Source: a virus. Taken from it: DNA of 24,958 bases. Positions 1 to 7,917 of this stretch are shown here, piece by piece. Numbering within the stretch: position 1 is the stretch's first letter; each line of letters starts with the position of its first letter. The translations under genes and the position numbers were made by a program. The stretch is from IMG/VR virus record IMGVR_UViG_3300035670_001180, positions 1 through 24,958 of that record. One strand, given 5' to 3'. Below the pieces are notes generated by a model. It did no database searches and was not told the origin of the DNA. It saw only the letters and a program-made list of their open reading frames with translations.

Positions 1-1
1 C

Positions 2-46
2 GCAACAGACCGAGTAATGTCGCCCCGTAGGGTCGCCAAGCAGTGA
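2..46 (+). CDS. 3' end of an upstream gene, possibly terminase small subunit (partial)
   Basis: Only one of the three plus frames is open from the window edge; it reads ATDRVMSPRRVAKQ and stops at TGA 44-46, three bases before the large terminase start. Nothing in 14 residues identifies a family. A small terminase subunit is usual directly upstream of the large subunit in this type of phage, so that is the default guess, based on position only. Confidence 0.4.
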   Translation, partial: ATDRVMSPRRVAKQ

Positions 47-49
47 TGA

Positions 50-2107
50 ATGCCGTACCGAGACGCAAGGAAAAAGCGGGACACGGATGCCCAGCGGCGA
101 CGGCAGCAGACCGCCAGCGGGCAGGATATTTCGGCCCAGATCGAGGCCATCCGCAACCCCAAGCGACGCAAGAAGGCCCTCGCGTCCTTCCGGGCGTTCT
201 GCGAACTGTACTTTGCCCGCCGCTTCAATAAGCCCTGGTCCGCCGATCACCTCACCGTGATCGCGGAGATGGAAAAGATCGCACGTACCGGAGGGGTGCT
301 CCCCATCGCCATGCCTCGCGGATTCGGAAAGACCTCGCTGGTGGAAGTCTTCTGCCTGTGGTGCATCCTCGCGGGCCTGCGGGACTTCGTGCTCCTGGTC
401 GGATCGGACAAAGCCTCGGCCGTCGAGATGCTCGTCTCGATCAAGACCGAACTGGAATGCAACCCGGAACTGGCTGAAGACTTCCCCCGCGAAGTCGGCC
501 CGTTCCTGCTGTTGGAAGGGGAAGCCCGCCGATGCTCGGGCCAGCGATGGAAGGGTGAGCGAACGCACGTGCAGTGGAAGGCCCAGGAAGTCGTCTTCGC
601 ATCGGTCCCGCAATCGAAGGCATCGGGCGCCGTGCTCCGCGTGGCGGGCATCACCGGCCGCATCCGGGGCGCCCAGTTCACGAAGCCGGACAGAACCAAG
701 GTCCGCCCCAGCCTGGTCGTGCTCGACGACCCGCAAACGGACGAGTCCGCTAAGTCCGAGAGCAAGACCGAGACCCGCGAGAAGATCATCGTCGGGGCGA
801 TCAAGGGCCTGGCCGGCCCGGGCGTGCGGCTGGGCGTGGTCATGCCCTGCACGGTCATCCGCCGCGGCGACCTAGCCGATCGCTTCCTCGACGGCAAGCG
901 GCATCCCGACATCCGCGGCGTCCGCACCCGCCTCATGCACGCCATGCCGGGCGAATCAGCTTTGAAGCACTGGGAGGAATACCGCCGGCTGTACATCGAC
1001 TCGAAGATCGCCGGCGGCGACGGCTCCACGGCCACGGACTACTACCGCCAGCACCAGGCCGTGATGGACGAAGGCGCGGAGCCGGCCTGGCAATCGAACT
1101 TCGACCCCAGCGAAATCTCCGCCGTGCAGCACGGCATGAACTGGTACCTCTTCAACCGGCCAGGTTTCTTCTGCGAGTGCCAGAACGAGCCCGAGGACGA
1201 CACCAAGGGCAGTATCGGCATTTCCCAGGAAATGCTGATCAGCAAGCTCAACCAGATTGACCGCGGCGTGGTGCCAAAACCGTGCCAAATGCTCACCGCG
1301 TTCGTGGACGTTCACGACGCGATCCTCTACTGGCTCGTCATGGCATGGGAGCCGGACCTCACCGGCTACGTGGTGGACTACGGCACCTATCCACGGCAGC
1401 CCGTGAACTACTTCGCGCAGTCCTCGCCGCCCATCCCCATGCCGCGGCCCACGGCCGGAGCCAACAAAGAGGCCACGATCCTAGCCGGCCTCAACACCTG
1501 CGCGGCCGAGCTGCTGGCCCGCGAGTTCCTCCGGGAGGACGCGGCCCGCATGCGGATCGGCCGCCTGCTGGTGGATTTCAAGTACGAGACAGAAACCGTC
1601 AAAGCCTTCTGCCGCCGCTCGCTGCACGCCAACGTCATCACGCCCGCCGGCGGGTTCTACCTCCGCCCGGAATACGACTGGGCCACGTATTTTGCCCGCA
1701 AAGAAGGCGGCCAGACCGGCTTCCATTGGCGCATGCCCCCGCCCCAGGGCGGCGATCGCGTGGTGCTGATTGATACCGATTTCTGGAAGACACTCGCCTC
1801 CGAACGCCTGGCGGCCGCCTTGGGCGATCGCGGCTGCTGGAGCATCTTTGGCCGCTCGCCGGCCGAGCATCAACTGCTATTCGAGCACTTCTGTTCGGAA
1901 AAGCCGGAGTGGCGGCAATCGGGCGACCGGGGCAAGTGGCACTGGCAGCCCCCGCCTTCGAGGCCGGACAACCACTGGTGGGACGGGCTCATTGGCTCGG
2001 CCGTGGCCGCCTCGATCCTCGGGGCGCAGATCCCCGGCACGGTCACCGGACCGGTAGCGGCCGCCAAGGGGTCGTGGTTCGCGAAGCAGAAACGGAGGAT
2101 CGCATGA
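50..2107 (+). CDS. terL: Phage terminase large subunit (packaging ATPase/nuclease)
   Basis: This 685-residue protein would be the motor that pumps and cuts phage DNA into the prohead, docked on the portal. The ATPase half has a Walker A-type loop MPRGFGKTS (residues 88-96) and a Walker B strand LVVLDD (222-227). The C-terminal half fits an RNase H-like nuclease, with acidic residues in AFVDVHD (417-423), LLVDFKYE (D509) and DNHWWDG (D640, D645). Length suits the lambda gpA-like/long TerL group better than the short HK97 type. The ATG at 50 was chosen because it follows the preceding stop by three bases. The gene ends in an ATGA overlap with the next gene. The family call rests on motif order and on the portal downstream. 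Long open antisense frames here are GC-codon shadows. Confidence 0.88.
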   Translation: MPYRDARKKRDTDAQRRRQQTASGQDISAQIEAIRNPKRRKKALASFRAFCELYFARRFNKPWSADHLTVIAEMEKIARTGGVLPIAMPRGFGKTSLVEVFCLWCILAGLRDFVLLVGSDKASAVEMLVSIKTELECNPELAEDFPREVGPFLLLEGEARRCSGQRWKGERTHVQWKAQEVVFASVPQSKASGAVLRVAGITGRIRGAQFTKPDRTKVRPSLVVLDDPQTDESAKSESKTETREKIIVGAIKGLAGPGVRLGVVMPCTVIRRGDLADRFLDGKRHPDIRGVRTRLMHAMPGESALKHWEEYRRLYIDSKIAGGDGSTATDYYRQHQAVMDEGAEPAWQSNFDPSEISAVQHGMNWYLFNRPGFFCECQNEPEDDTKGSIGISQEMLISKLNQIDRGVVPKPCQMLTAFVDVHDAILYWLVMAWEPDLTGYVVDYGTYPRQPVNYFAQSSPPIPMPRPTAGANKEATILAGLNTCAAELLAREFLREDAARMRIGRLLVDFKYETETVKAFCRRSLHANVITPAGGFYLRPEYDWATYFARKEGGQTGFHWRMPPPQGGDRVVLIDTDFWKTLASERLAAALGDRGCWSIFGRSPAEHQLLFEHFCSEKPEWRQSGDRGKWHWQPPPSRPDNHWWDGLIGSAVAASILGAQIPGTVTGPVAAAKGSWFAKQKRRIA

Positions 2108-2562
2108 TCTACTTCGTGAAAAATACGATGACTGGCTCAATCAAAATCGGATTTGCGAACAGCGAGATTGCCTGTGAATCACGATTCGAGTCCCTGCAGA
2201 CCGGAAATGAGTTTCGCTTGAAATTGATCAAGGTCATCGGAGGCACAATGTCTGATGAGAAAGAACTACATCGCCGTTTTGGGGCATTCCGTATTCGTGG
2301 CGAGTGGTTCTATCCGGATAGTTCACTTCTGAACTACATCGAAACACGTCGGCAACGGCGTGCCAAAAGGCGAACAACGCCCAGGCTCAGCGATCTTCTT
2401 GATGAATGCGAAGTGTCCAAGAGGTTCCAGATGTCGCCGGCGGAAGTTCGGAGAGAATGCAGTGCCGCAGCCGTCATGCATCGCGGTGCGGTCTGGTATG
2501 ACGTTACGAAACTAAATCAGTGGCTAGACAGCCTCACAGTGCATCCCATTCCCCATGCTTGA
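2104..2562 (+). CDS. GIY-YIG nuclease (T5orf172/Mug113-like), probable free-standing homing endonuclease
   Basis: A 152-residue protein starting in an ATGA overlap with terL. The N-terminal 70 residues fit the T5orf172-type branch of GIY-YIG nucleases: IYFV (2-5) as the GIY strand, IKIG (13-16) as the YIG strand, then R27, E54 in EKELHRRF, and the closing GEWF (66-69). The C-terminal part (about 95-150) looks like a small DNA-binding region with an excisionase-like end (VWYDVTKLNQWL). Base composition is lower in GC than terL, which fits an acquired gene. Such nucleases commonly sit beside terminase and other conserved phage genes and spread by cutting uninserted copies. The function is inferred from motifs; a role in packaging support or in host defence is possible. 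Confidence 0.75.
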   Translation: MIYFVKNTMTGSIKIGFANSEIACESRFESLQTGNEFRLKLIKVIGGTMSDEKELHRRFGAFRIRGEWFYPDSSLLNYIETRRQRRAKRRTTPRLSDLLDECEVSKRFQMSPAEVRRECSAAAVMHRGAVWYDVTKLNQWLDSLTVHPIPHA

Positions 2563-2944
2563 CCCCTGCCCCGGCCCCGACTGCCCCGACTGCGGCTGCA
2601 ACGACGTGCGCGTGATCGCTCCGCCGTCGCCCGGATCGTGGTTTGCCCGGGCCGGCCGGGCGAGGTGCAACCACTGCGGCCGCGTGTTCGCCATCCAGCC
2701 CCCGTCCGAACAAACCAATCCCCGCCCCACCCTGGAGCCGGAACCCATGCCCGTCCTCACCGCACCGCCGCCCATCACCACGCCCATTGACGGGGCGGGG
2801 GTGATATTTCCCGTGCTCCGTTGCCCTGCCTGCCGGTCCAAAAACACGAAAACGACCAGCAGCGGGGAGGAGACCTTTCCCCGAATTCGTCGGCACAAAT
2901 GCCTTAATTGTCAAACCAACTTCAAGAGCGTGGAAGAAGAATGA
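2555..2944 (+). CDS. Double zinc-ribbon protein
   Basis: A 129-residue protein overlapping the GIY-YIG gene by 8 bases. It contains two Cys4 zinc-ribbon candidates: C10/C13 with C38/C41, and C90/C93 with C116/C119. A Pro-rich linker (about 49-80) joins them. The second ribbon (CPAC...HKCLNC) resembles those of small phage regulators such as Mu Com or Ogr-type proteins, so nucleic-acid binding is likely. The specific role is not known. Its position inside the insert between terL and the head-joining gene, with overlaps on both sides, says it is translated together with the nuclease genes. Metal binding is inferred from Cys spacing only. Confidence 0.65.
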   Translation: MLDPCPGPDCPDCGCNDVRVIAPPSPGSWFARAGRARCNHCGRVFAIQPPSEQTNPRPTLEPEPMPVLTAPPPITTPIDGAGVIFPVLRCPACRSKNTKTTSSGEETFPRIRRHKCLNCQTNFKSVEEE

Positions 2945-3225
2945 GCAAGAAGAAGACCCAGGTTTCCCAAGACAACCACCCCCAGAGTACTGCGCAAGAG
3001 CAGTCTGTATCGGCAACCGCCGAACTTGCCCCGCAATTAGAATACTGCGGGAACTGCCGCTACTGGATTCAGCGCAACTCCACTATGGGAGGCTGCCACC
3101 GAAACCCGCCCGCGTCGTCGCCGGCAGGCGGACCACAACTCGATGGACCTGAACGCTATATCGGCCTCTGGCCGCTGACGAAGATTTCCGATCTTTGCGG
3201 CGAGTTTGCATGCCGCATTTCTTAG
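2941..3225 (+). CDS. Small four-cysteine protein (CxxC...CHRNPP...CGEF)
   Basis: A 94-residue protein whose ATG overlaps the preceding TGA (ATGA). A disordered N-terminal tail of about 30 residues, rich in Gln/Ser, precedes a compact four-Cys module: C36, C39 (CGNCRYW), C52 (GCHRNPP) and C86 (CGEF). This pattern recurs in small uncharacterised phage proteins and would suit one bound zinc or iron. I do not know a function. A longer frame begins at 2908, but the start at 2941 is preferred because of the overlap and because the extra residues would lie in the preceding gene. Confidence 0.6.
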   Translation: MSKKKTQVSQDNHPQSTAQEQSVSATAELAPQLEYCGNCRYWIQRNSTMGGCHRNPPASSPAGGPQLDGPERYIGLWPLTKISDLCGEFACRIS

Positions 3226-3255
3226 GCATTCTTTCACGCGACGGAGCGAAATATC

Positions 3256-3672
3256 ATGGCGTGGCCAACACTTTCCGAGGCGATTGAACATCGCGGCAAG
3301 GCTACGGGATGGATTTATGTACTTCTGGACCCAAGGACTAATCTGGCGCGATACGTCGGCCAGACGGTCGATCCTGATGCACGGAAGAAGGGACACCACA
3401 AGCTGATGACCCAGAAGTGCAACCCGGACTTAGAGCGATGGAAGGCCGAGCTTGAGGCTTTGGAAATGGAACCTGAGATGCGGATCGTCGGAATGATTTC
3501 CGCATCCAATACAGATCTGTTCTCAAAAATGCTCCGCAGTGCTGAGAAATCGACAATTGAACATATTAACCTTACTCATCGTCGCCTGGGCCATCCACCG
3601 CTTCTAAATCTGGCGACCGTGTTTCCGCAGCGGAAGATTCGAGAAAATCGGCGGAAAATACATCCGCTGTAA
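3256..3672 (+). CDS. Second GIY-YIG nuclease
   Basis: A 138-residue protein with a classical GIY-YIG arrangement: WIY (19-21), YVG (33-35), R43, a probable catalytic Glu at E97 (AEKSTIE), and a closing PLLN motif near residue 115. GGAG at 3243-3246 lies nine bases before the ATG. Composition is clearly less GC-rich than terL or the portal gene. It differs in subtype from the nuclease at 2104, so the two are separate acquisitions and not a duplication. Together they bracket the two Cys-rich genes. A free-standing homing endonuclease is the simplest reading; DNA repair or recombination use by the phage cannot be excluded. Confidence 0.72.
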   Translation: MAWPTLSEAIEHRGKATGWIYVLLDPRTNLARYVGQTVDPDARKKGHHKLMTQKCNPDLERWKAELEALEMEPEMRIVGMISASNTDLFSKMLRSAEKSTIEHINLTHRRLGHPPLLNLATVFPQRKIRENRRKIHPL

Positions 3673-3715
3673 ACAACATTCTTGGCGCTTGTCACGGCTG
3701 GTCTAAGCTGATGGT

Positions 3716-4015
3716 ATGAGCGTGGCTGCAATCAACGCGAAGGTTGCCCTGGCAATGGCCGCCCGCGAATCGGGCGACTATGCGTCGGCCATCGGCTACG
3801 CGCTCGATGTAAAGCTCTTGATCGCGGCCACTCCGAACATCAACCGCTCGGCCGGCGGTGGCTCGCAAAGCATCACCTGGAACCCGGCGGCGATTGATCA
3901 GTTCATCGCCGAGTGCAAGCAGTCGCAGGCCAACGCCGCCGTGGCCGCCACGGGCGGGATCCGCCGTACCAACGTGACCTACACCCGGCCCGATAGCTCC
4001 TCCGCCTACAACTGA
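3716..4015 (+). CDS. gpW-like head-tail joining protein
   Basis: A 99-residue protein directly before the portal gene, the place held by gpW in lambda-type genomes. Its middle part (SITWNPAAIDQFIAECKQ, about 52-69) has the layout of the gpW core, a strand followed by an amphipathic helix, and it ends in a flexible Arg/Ser/Tyr-rich tail. The N-terminal 40 residues are helical and Ala-rich. gpW-type proteins stabilise packaged DNA and prepare the portal for tail joining. Sequence similarity to lambda gpW is weak by eye, so the call rests mostly on position and size. Confidence 0.5.
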   Translation: MSVAAINAKVALAMAARESGDYASAIGYALDVKLLIAATPNINRSAGGGSQSITWNPAAIDQFIAECKQSQANAAVAATGGIRRTNVTYTRPDSSSAYN

Positions 4016-4016
4016 C

Positions 4017-5567
4017 ATGGGCCTCAAATCCAAACTCACCGCCGCCATCCGTGCCTTCAAGGGCTCGCAGCAGCCGAGCGCCCCGCCGGCCGACGCCGCC
4101 GCTACCCGGCGCGGCCGGCAAGGGCCCTTCCAGTGGCGGAAGTTCGAGGCGGCCGCGACGGACCGGCTCAACGAGGCCCACTGGCAGCAGGCCGATGGCG
4201 CCAGCCTCAACGCCGACCTGGCCCTCGATCTGGAGACGCTGCGGGCCCGGGCGGCCTACGAAGTCGCGAACAATGGCACGGTAGAAGGCGTGATCGCCAC
4301 CCACTGCGAGGACATCGTCGGCCCGGAAGGCCCCACCCTGCAGGTCGAAAGCGACGACGACGCCTTCGACGACGCGGCCGAGGCCGCCTGGCGGAACTGG
4401 TTCTACGCCCCCTGCCCAAACCCCAAGTTCTCCGGCGTGCAGCTCCTCAAGCTGTGGGTCCGCCGGCTGTGGGACTGCGGCGAGTTCCTCGGGCAGCTCA
4501 CCACCGGCCGCGACGAGCGCGGGCCGATCACGCTCCGCGTCAAACCCATCCATCCCCGCCGGCTCCGCACGCCGCTGGGGATGAGCGGCGATCCGCTCAC
4601 CTGCCTGGGGATCCAGTTCACCGCCGACGGCGTGCCGGCCCGCTACTTCATCGACGACCCAACGCCTTTCGGCAACGCATCGCTCAACGTCGGCAATTAC
4701 ACGGCCGTCCCGCCGGACCTCATCATCCACGAGTTCCTCATGAAGGAGGAGGACCAATCCCGCGGCTATCCCTGGCTGGCCGGCGGTCTCCGCGCCGCGG
4801 CCGATATCCGCGACGCCGACGACCAGGTGCTGGATGCCATCCGCCAGGCGGCCGACGCCGGGCTGGCCCTGTACACCGAATCGCCCCAGGCCACCTACAT
4901 CGAGGTCAACGAGTCGGCGCCCATCCAGCGCCGCCAGCAGTGGACCATCCCGCCCGGCTGGAAGCCGCTCCAGGTCAAGCCCGAGCACCCGGCCACCGGC
5001 TACATGGAATACCGCTCGGAGCGGCAGAGCGAGATCGGCCGGCCGGTGTGCATGCCGTTGATGACCATCCGCCTGGACTCGTCCAAAAGCAATTACTCGA
5101 GCGCCCGCTTCGACGGCCAAAACTATCACCGCGCGTGCAAGGGAATCCAGTCCTGGCTCTCCGGCACGCCCAACGCCTACGGCTGCCTCTCCTGGCTCTT
5201 CTGGGAAGTGATGAAGGAGGCGAAGTTTACGGACACCGCCCTTCGTCGCCGGCCGCAGACGGTCAAACTCCGCTGGTTGTGGCCGGTGCCGCCGCACGTG
5301 GATCCCACGAAGGAACGCGCCGCCGAGCGGCTGGGCATCGAGAACGGCACCCTGCCCTTCGCGGCCGCCTGCCAAGCCAACGGCTATGACGAGGAAGCCG
5401 CCTTCGCTATGGAAGTGCGAACCAACCGCCGCCGCGCCGACCGCGGCCTGCCCCCGCTGCCCCCGCCCGGCGCGTACCTCCGCACCCAGGACGCCGCGGC
5501 CGTGGACGATCCCGGCGGCGAGGAAACCACCGCAGACGAGGAGGATCCCGCCGATGCAATCGCGTGA
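4017..5567 (+). CDS. Portal protein, lambda family
   Basis: The 516-residue protein forms the dodecameric ring at one head vertex through which DNA is packaged and ejected. The early segment with RARAAYEVANNGTVEGVI (around residues 76-93), followed by GPEGPTLQVES, matches the lambda-type portal signature: an Arg-rich helix, then NN, then a helix and a VGPGI-like turn. Further features expected of the family follow, such as IIHEFLMKEEDQSRGYPWL near 238-256 and a C-terminal acidic tail. Length is normal for lambda-type portals (about 500-530). It starts one base after the stop of the gpW-like gene and overlaps the next gene by 14 bases. Confidence 0.88.
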   Translation: MGLKSKLTAAIRAFKGSQQPSAPPADAAATRRGRQGPFQWRKFEAAATDRLNEAHWQQADGASLNADLALDLETLRARAAYEVANNGTVEGVIATHCEDIVGPEGPTLQVESDDDAFDDAAEAAWRNWFYAPCPNPKFSGVQLLKLWVRRLWDCGEFLGQLTTGRDERGPITLRVKPIHPRRLRTPLGMSGDPLTCLGIQFTADGVPARYFIDDPTPFGNASLNVGNYTAVPPDLIIHEFLMKEEDQSRGYPWLAGGLRAAADIRDADDQVLDAIRQAADAGLALYTESPQATYIEVNESAPIQRRQQWTIPPGWKPLQVKPEHPATGYMEYRSERQSEIGRPVCMPLMTIRLDSSKSNYSSARFDGQNYHRACKGIQSWLSGTPNAYGCLSWLFWEVMKEAKFTDTALRRRPQTVKLRWLWPVPPHVDPTKERAAERLGIENGTLPFAAACQANGYDEEAAFAMEVRTNRRRADRGLPPLPPPGAYLRTQDAAAVDDPGGEETTADEEDPADAIA

Positions 5568-7800
5568 ACCGCTTTCCACCCGTGACGACGAGGCCACCCG
5601 CCGCGACATCGTGACCCGGGCCTTCTCCGTCCGCGCCGAAAGCGTGAACGAAGAGGAACGCTCCGTCGAGGCCACCATTTCCACCGAGGCCCCGGTGCAG
5701 GTCTACGACTGGCGGCGCGAAGCGGTGATCGACGAAGTGCTGTTGATGTCCGGGGCCCAGATCCCGGCCCAGATGCCCATGTTGGCCAACCACTCGCGGT
5801 GGAGCCTGGACGACGTGCTGGGCTCCATCCGCAACCTGCGCGTGGAAGGCGAGAGTCTCATCGGCAAGCTGTTCTTTGCCCGCAGCGACCAGGCCGCGGA
5901 CAAGGCATGGAACAAGGTCCAGCAGCGGCACATCTCCGATGTTTCGGTGGGCTACCGCGTCAACGCGGCCACCGAGATCCGGCCCGGCGAGTCCGCGGCG
6001 ATCGCCGGCCGCACGTTCACCGCCGGCACGCGGACATTGCGCGTCGTCACAAGCTGGACGCCCAAAGAAGGTTCTTTAGTCCCGATCGGGGCCGATCAAT
6101 TCGCCAAGATTCGGGAAGATTTTCGATCAGTTTCCAACCATTTCACACAGGAGGAATCCATCGTGGATCCCAAATTGAGAGCGTACCTCGAATCGATCGG
6201 CCTCAGGAAGGACGCGACCGAAGACGAGGCCAAGACGTACCTGGCCGGCCTGACCGGCGACCAGAAGGCCCGCGCTGAGGCCATCACGCGCGGCGATGCC
6301 ACCCCCGCAAACCCGCCCGCTCCGCCGGCTGCACCCGTTGCGGCCCCGGAGGCTGGCCGCGCGGCTCCCGCTGCGGCGCCTGCCGCTCCCCCGGCCGCGC
6401 CGGTGAGTGACGTGGAGGCCGAGCGCTCCCGCGTCCGCGAGATCATGGACCTGGCCGAGAGCGACGTGCCCCAAACACTGGTCCGCCAGGCCGTGGCCGA
6501 GAACTGGACTGTGGCCCGCGCCTCGCGCGAGTTCCTCTCGCACGTCCGCGGCAGCCGCTCCACGCCCGTGGGACCGGCCATCCACTCGCACAGCCGCGAG
6601 GGCGATACCAACGCCCGCACCCTGGCCGCCTCGTTGGCCATGGTCCACGGCGGCCTCGATCGCACGCGGGTCGTGGGCCTGCCGTACACCAACGGCCGCT
6701 CCGCCCCGGGCCAGCCGCTGGCCGAACAGGAAGTCGAGGCGGCCCGCCGCCTGGGCGCGATGAGCGCCATCGACTTCTGCCGCCTGTGCGCGCAGGCCGA
6801 TGGAGGCCGGTTCCACATGGATCCCACCGAGGCCATCCGCGCGGCGGTCAGCGGTGGCACCCTGGCCTACGTGTTCTCCACGTCGGCCTACGCCAAGCTC
6901 AACGAGGGCTGGGCGGAGATCATTGACACCACCGACTGGTGCGACGAGGAAGACATCCCCAACTTCCTCACCCACGACGACATCTCGATCACCGCCTCGG
7001 CGGCGATGGAGCAGCTTCCCCGCGGCGACACGGCCAAGCACGCCAGCCTGAGCGACGGCCGCGAGCAGTACAAGCTGGCCCGCTACGCCAAGCAGCTCGT
7101 TGTTGACGAGCAGGACATCATCGACGACCGGCTGGGGGCCATCCTCCGCATGCCCTCGGCGATGGGCGCGGCCACGGCCCGGCTCCGCCCGGACCTGGTG
7201 TACGCCATCCTCCTGGAGAACGCGGCCCTGGCCGACACTGGCGCGTTGTTCAACAACACCGCGGTGACCACGGCCGGCGGGCACGCCAACCTCACCACGG
7301 CCGTCCTCGGCTCGACCGGCCTGAAGGCGGGCATCGGCGCCATGGGCGTGTACCGGGAAGGCGGTGCGGTGCTGCAGATCCGGCCCCGCTACCTGATCGT
7401 CCCGGAGGCCCTGCGTTTCACGGCCATGGAGCTTTTGCAGTCGGCGCTCCAGGCGTACACGGCCGCCGCGGCCGCCGCCACGCCCAGCAACTACATGACC
7501 ATCAACATGCTGGCCGCCGAGAACCTGGCCCTCAGGATTGATGACCGCATCGGCGCGGGAGGGGTGACCGATCCGCGGAGCAAGACCGCACGCACCGGCC
7601 TGGACACCAACTGGTTCCTGGCCGCCGGCGGCTCGCGGGGCGTGCGCGTGGCCTATCGCAGCGGCACCGGCCGCCGCCCGGTCATGCGGTCGTTTGTCCT
7701 GGACAAGGGCCAGTGGGGCCTGGGCTGGGACATCAATATGGACATCGGGGCCAAGGCCCTGGATTACCGCGGAATGCACAAGAGCACCGGGGCCGGTTGA
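5554..7800 (+). CDS. Prohead protease-major capsid protein fusion
   Basis: One 748-residue frame. Residues about 20-200 are a prohead serine protease of the HK97 type: catalytic His candidate in LANHSRW (H80) and Ser in HISDVSVGY (S128 or S131). An Ala/Pro-rich linker lies at 249-285. The rest is a major capsid protein, with VVDEQDIIDDRLGAI and a C-terminal end GWDINMDIGAKALDYRGMHK typical of Mu gpT-like or fused protease-capsid proteins. The ATG at 5554 is preferred over an upstream in-frame ATG at 5386, which lies inside the portal gene, because GAGGAGGA sits eight bases before 5554. A strong internal site precedes an in-frame GTG at 6163 and may make a 545-residue capsid precursor alone. 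Residues about 204-330 would then act as a cleaved scaffold. Confidence 0.85.
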   Translation: MQSREPLSTRDDEATRRDIVTRAFSVRAESVNEEERSVEATISTEAPVQVYDWRREAVIDEVLLMSGAQIPAQMPMLANHSRWSLDDVLGSIRNLRVEGESLIGKLFFARSDQAADKAWNKVQQRHISDVSVGYRVNAATEIRPGESAAIAGRTFTAGTRTLRVVTSWTPKEGSLVPIGADQFAKIREDFRSVSNHFTQEESIVDPKLRAYLESIGLRKDATEDEAKTYLAGLTGDQKARAEAITRGDATPANPPAPPAAPVAAPEAGRAAPAAAPAAPPAAPVSDVEAERSRVREIMDLAESDVPQTLVRQAVAENWTVARASREFLSHVRGSRSTPVGPAIHSHSREGDTNARTLAASLAMVHGGLDRTRVVGLPYTNGRSAPGQPLAEQEVEAARRLGAMSAIDFCRLCAQADGGRFHMDPTEAIRAAVSGGTLAYVFSTSAYAKLNEGWAEIIDTTDWCDEEDIPNFLTHDDISITASAAMEQLPRGDTAKHASLSDGREQYKLARYAKQLVVDEQDIIDDRLGAILRMPSAMGAATARLRPDLVYAILLENAALADTGALFNNTAVTTAGGHANLTTAVLGSTGLKAGIGAMGVYREGGAVLQIRPRYLIVPEALRFTAMELLQSALQAYTAAAAAATPSNYMTINMLAAENLALRIDDRIGAGGVTDPRSKTARTGLDTNWFLAAGGSRGVRVAYRSGTGRRPVMRSFVLDKGQWGLGWDINMDIGAKALDYRGMHKSTGAG
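6148..6165 (+). promoter_or_regulatory. Internal ribosome binding site and GTG start for the capsid part
   Basis: CAGGAGGA ends nine bases before GTG 6163-6165, which is in frame with the fusion (residue 204, reading VDPKLRAYLES). The following region starts a helical, scaffold-like segment. SD strength and spacing are better than at many true starts in this window. Confidence 0.6.
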
Positions 7801-7807
7801 TCGTTGA

Positions 7808-7877
7808 CGTAGACGGTGGACGGTAGACCGTGGACCGTCCACCGTCCACTTTTCACCTTTCACTTTCCACGGTCCAC
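7808..7877 (+). repeat. Intergenic heptad array 1 (10 units, all ending in AC)
   Basis: Exactly ten consecutive 7-bp units, each ending in AC. The left units are of the type GGTGGAC/GGTAGAC, the right ones CGTCCAC/TTTTCAC/TTTCCAC. The strand switches from purine-rich to pyrimidine-rich in the middle, giving hairpin potential (GTGGAC-C-GTCCAC at the switch). It fills most of the spacer before the decoration gene. Confidence 0.85.
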
Positions 7878-7917
7878 TATCGCACAACCTTTCCTTTCTG
7901 AAATCGGAGATACGAAC

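Noticed and set aside
5386-5553. Upstream extension of the protease-capsid frame
   Set aside because: The 56 extra residues (Pro/Arg/Thr-rich) are the portal gene read in another frame, and the SD supports the ATG at 5554.
3903-5684. Long antisense open frame of 593 codons opposite the portal gene
   Set aside because: Same reason: a shadow of GC-rich third positions, with no recognisable domain.
7816-7917. N-terminal extension of the decoration protein
   Set aside because: It would be translated from heptad repeat DNA; ATG 7918 has the SD.
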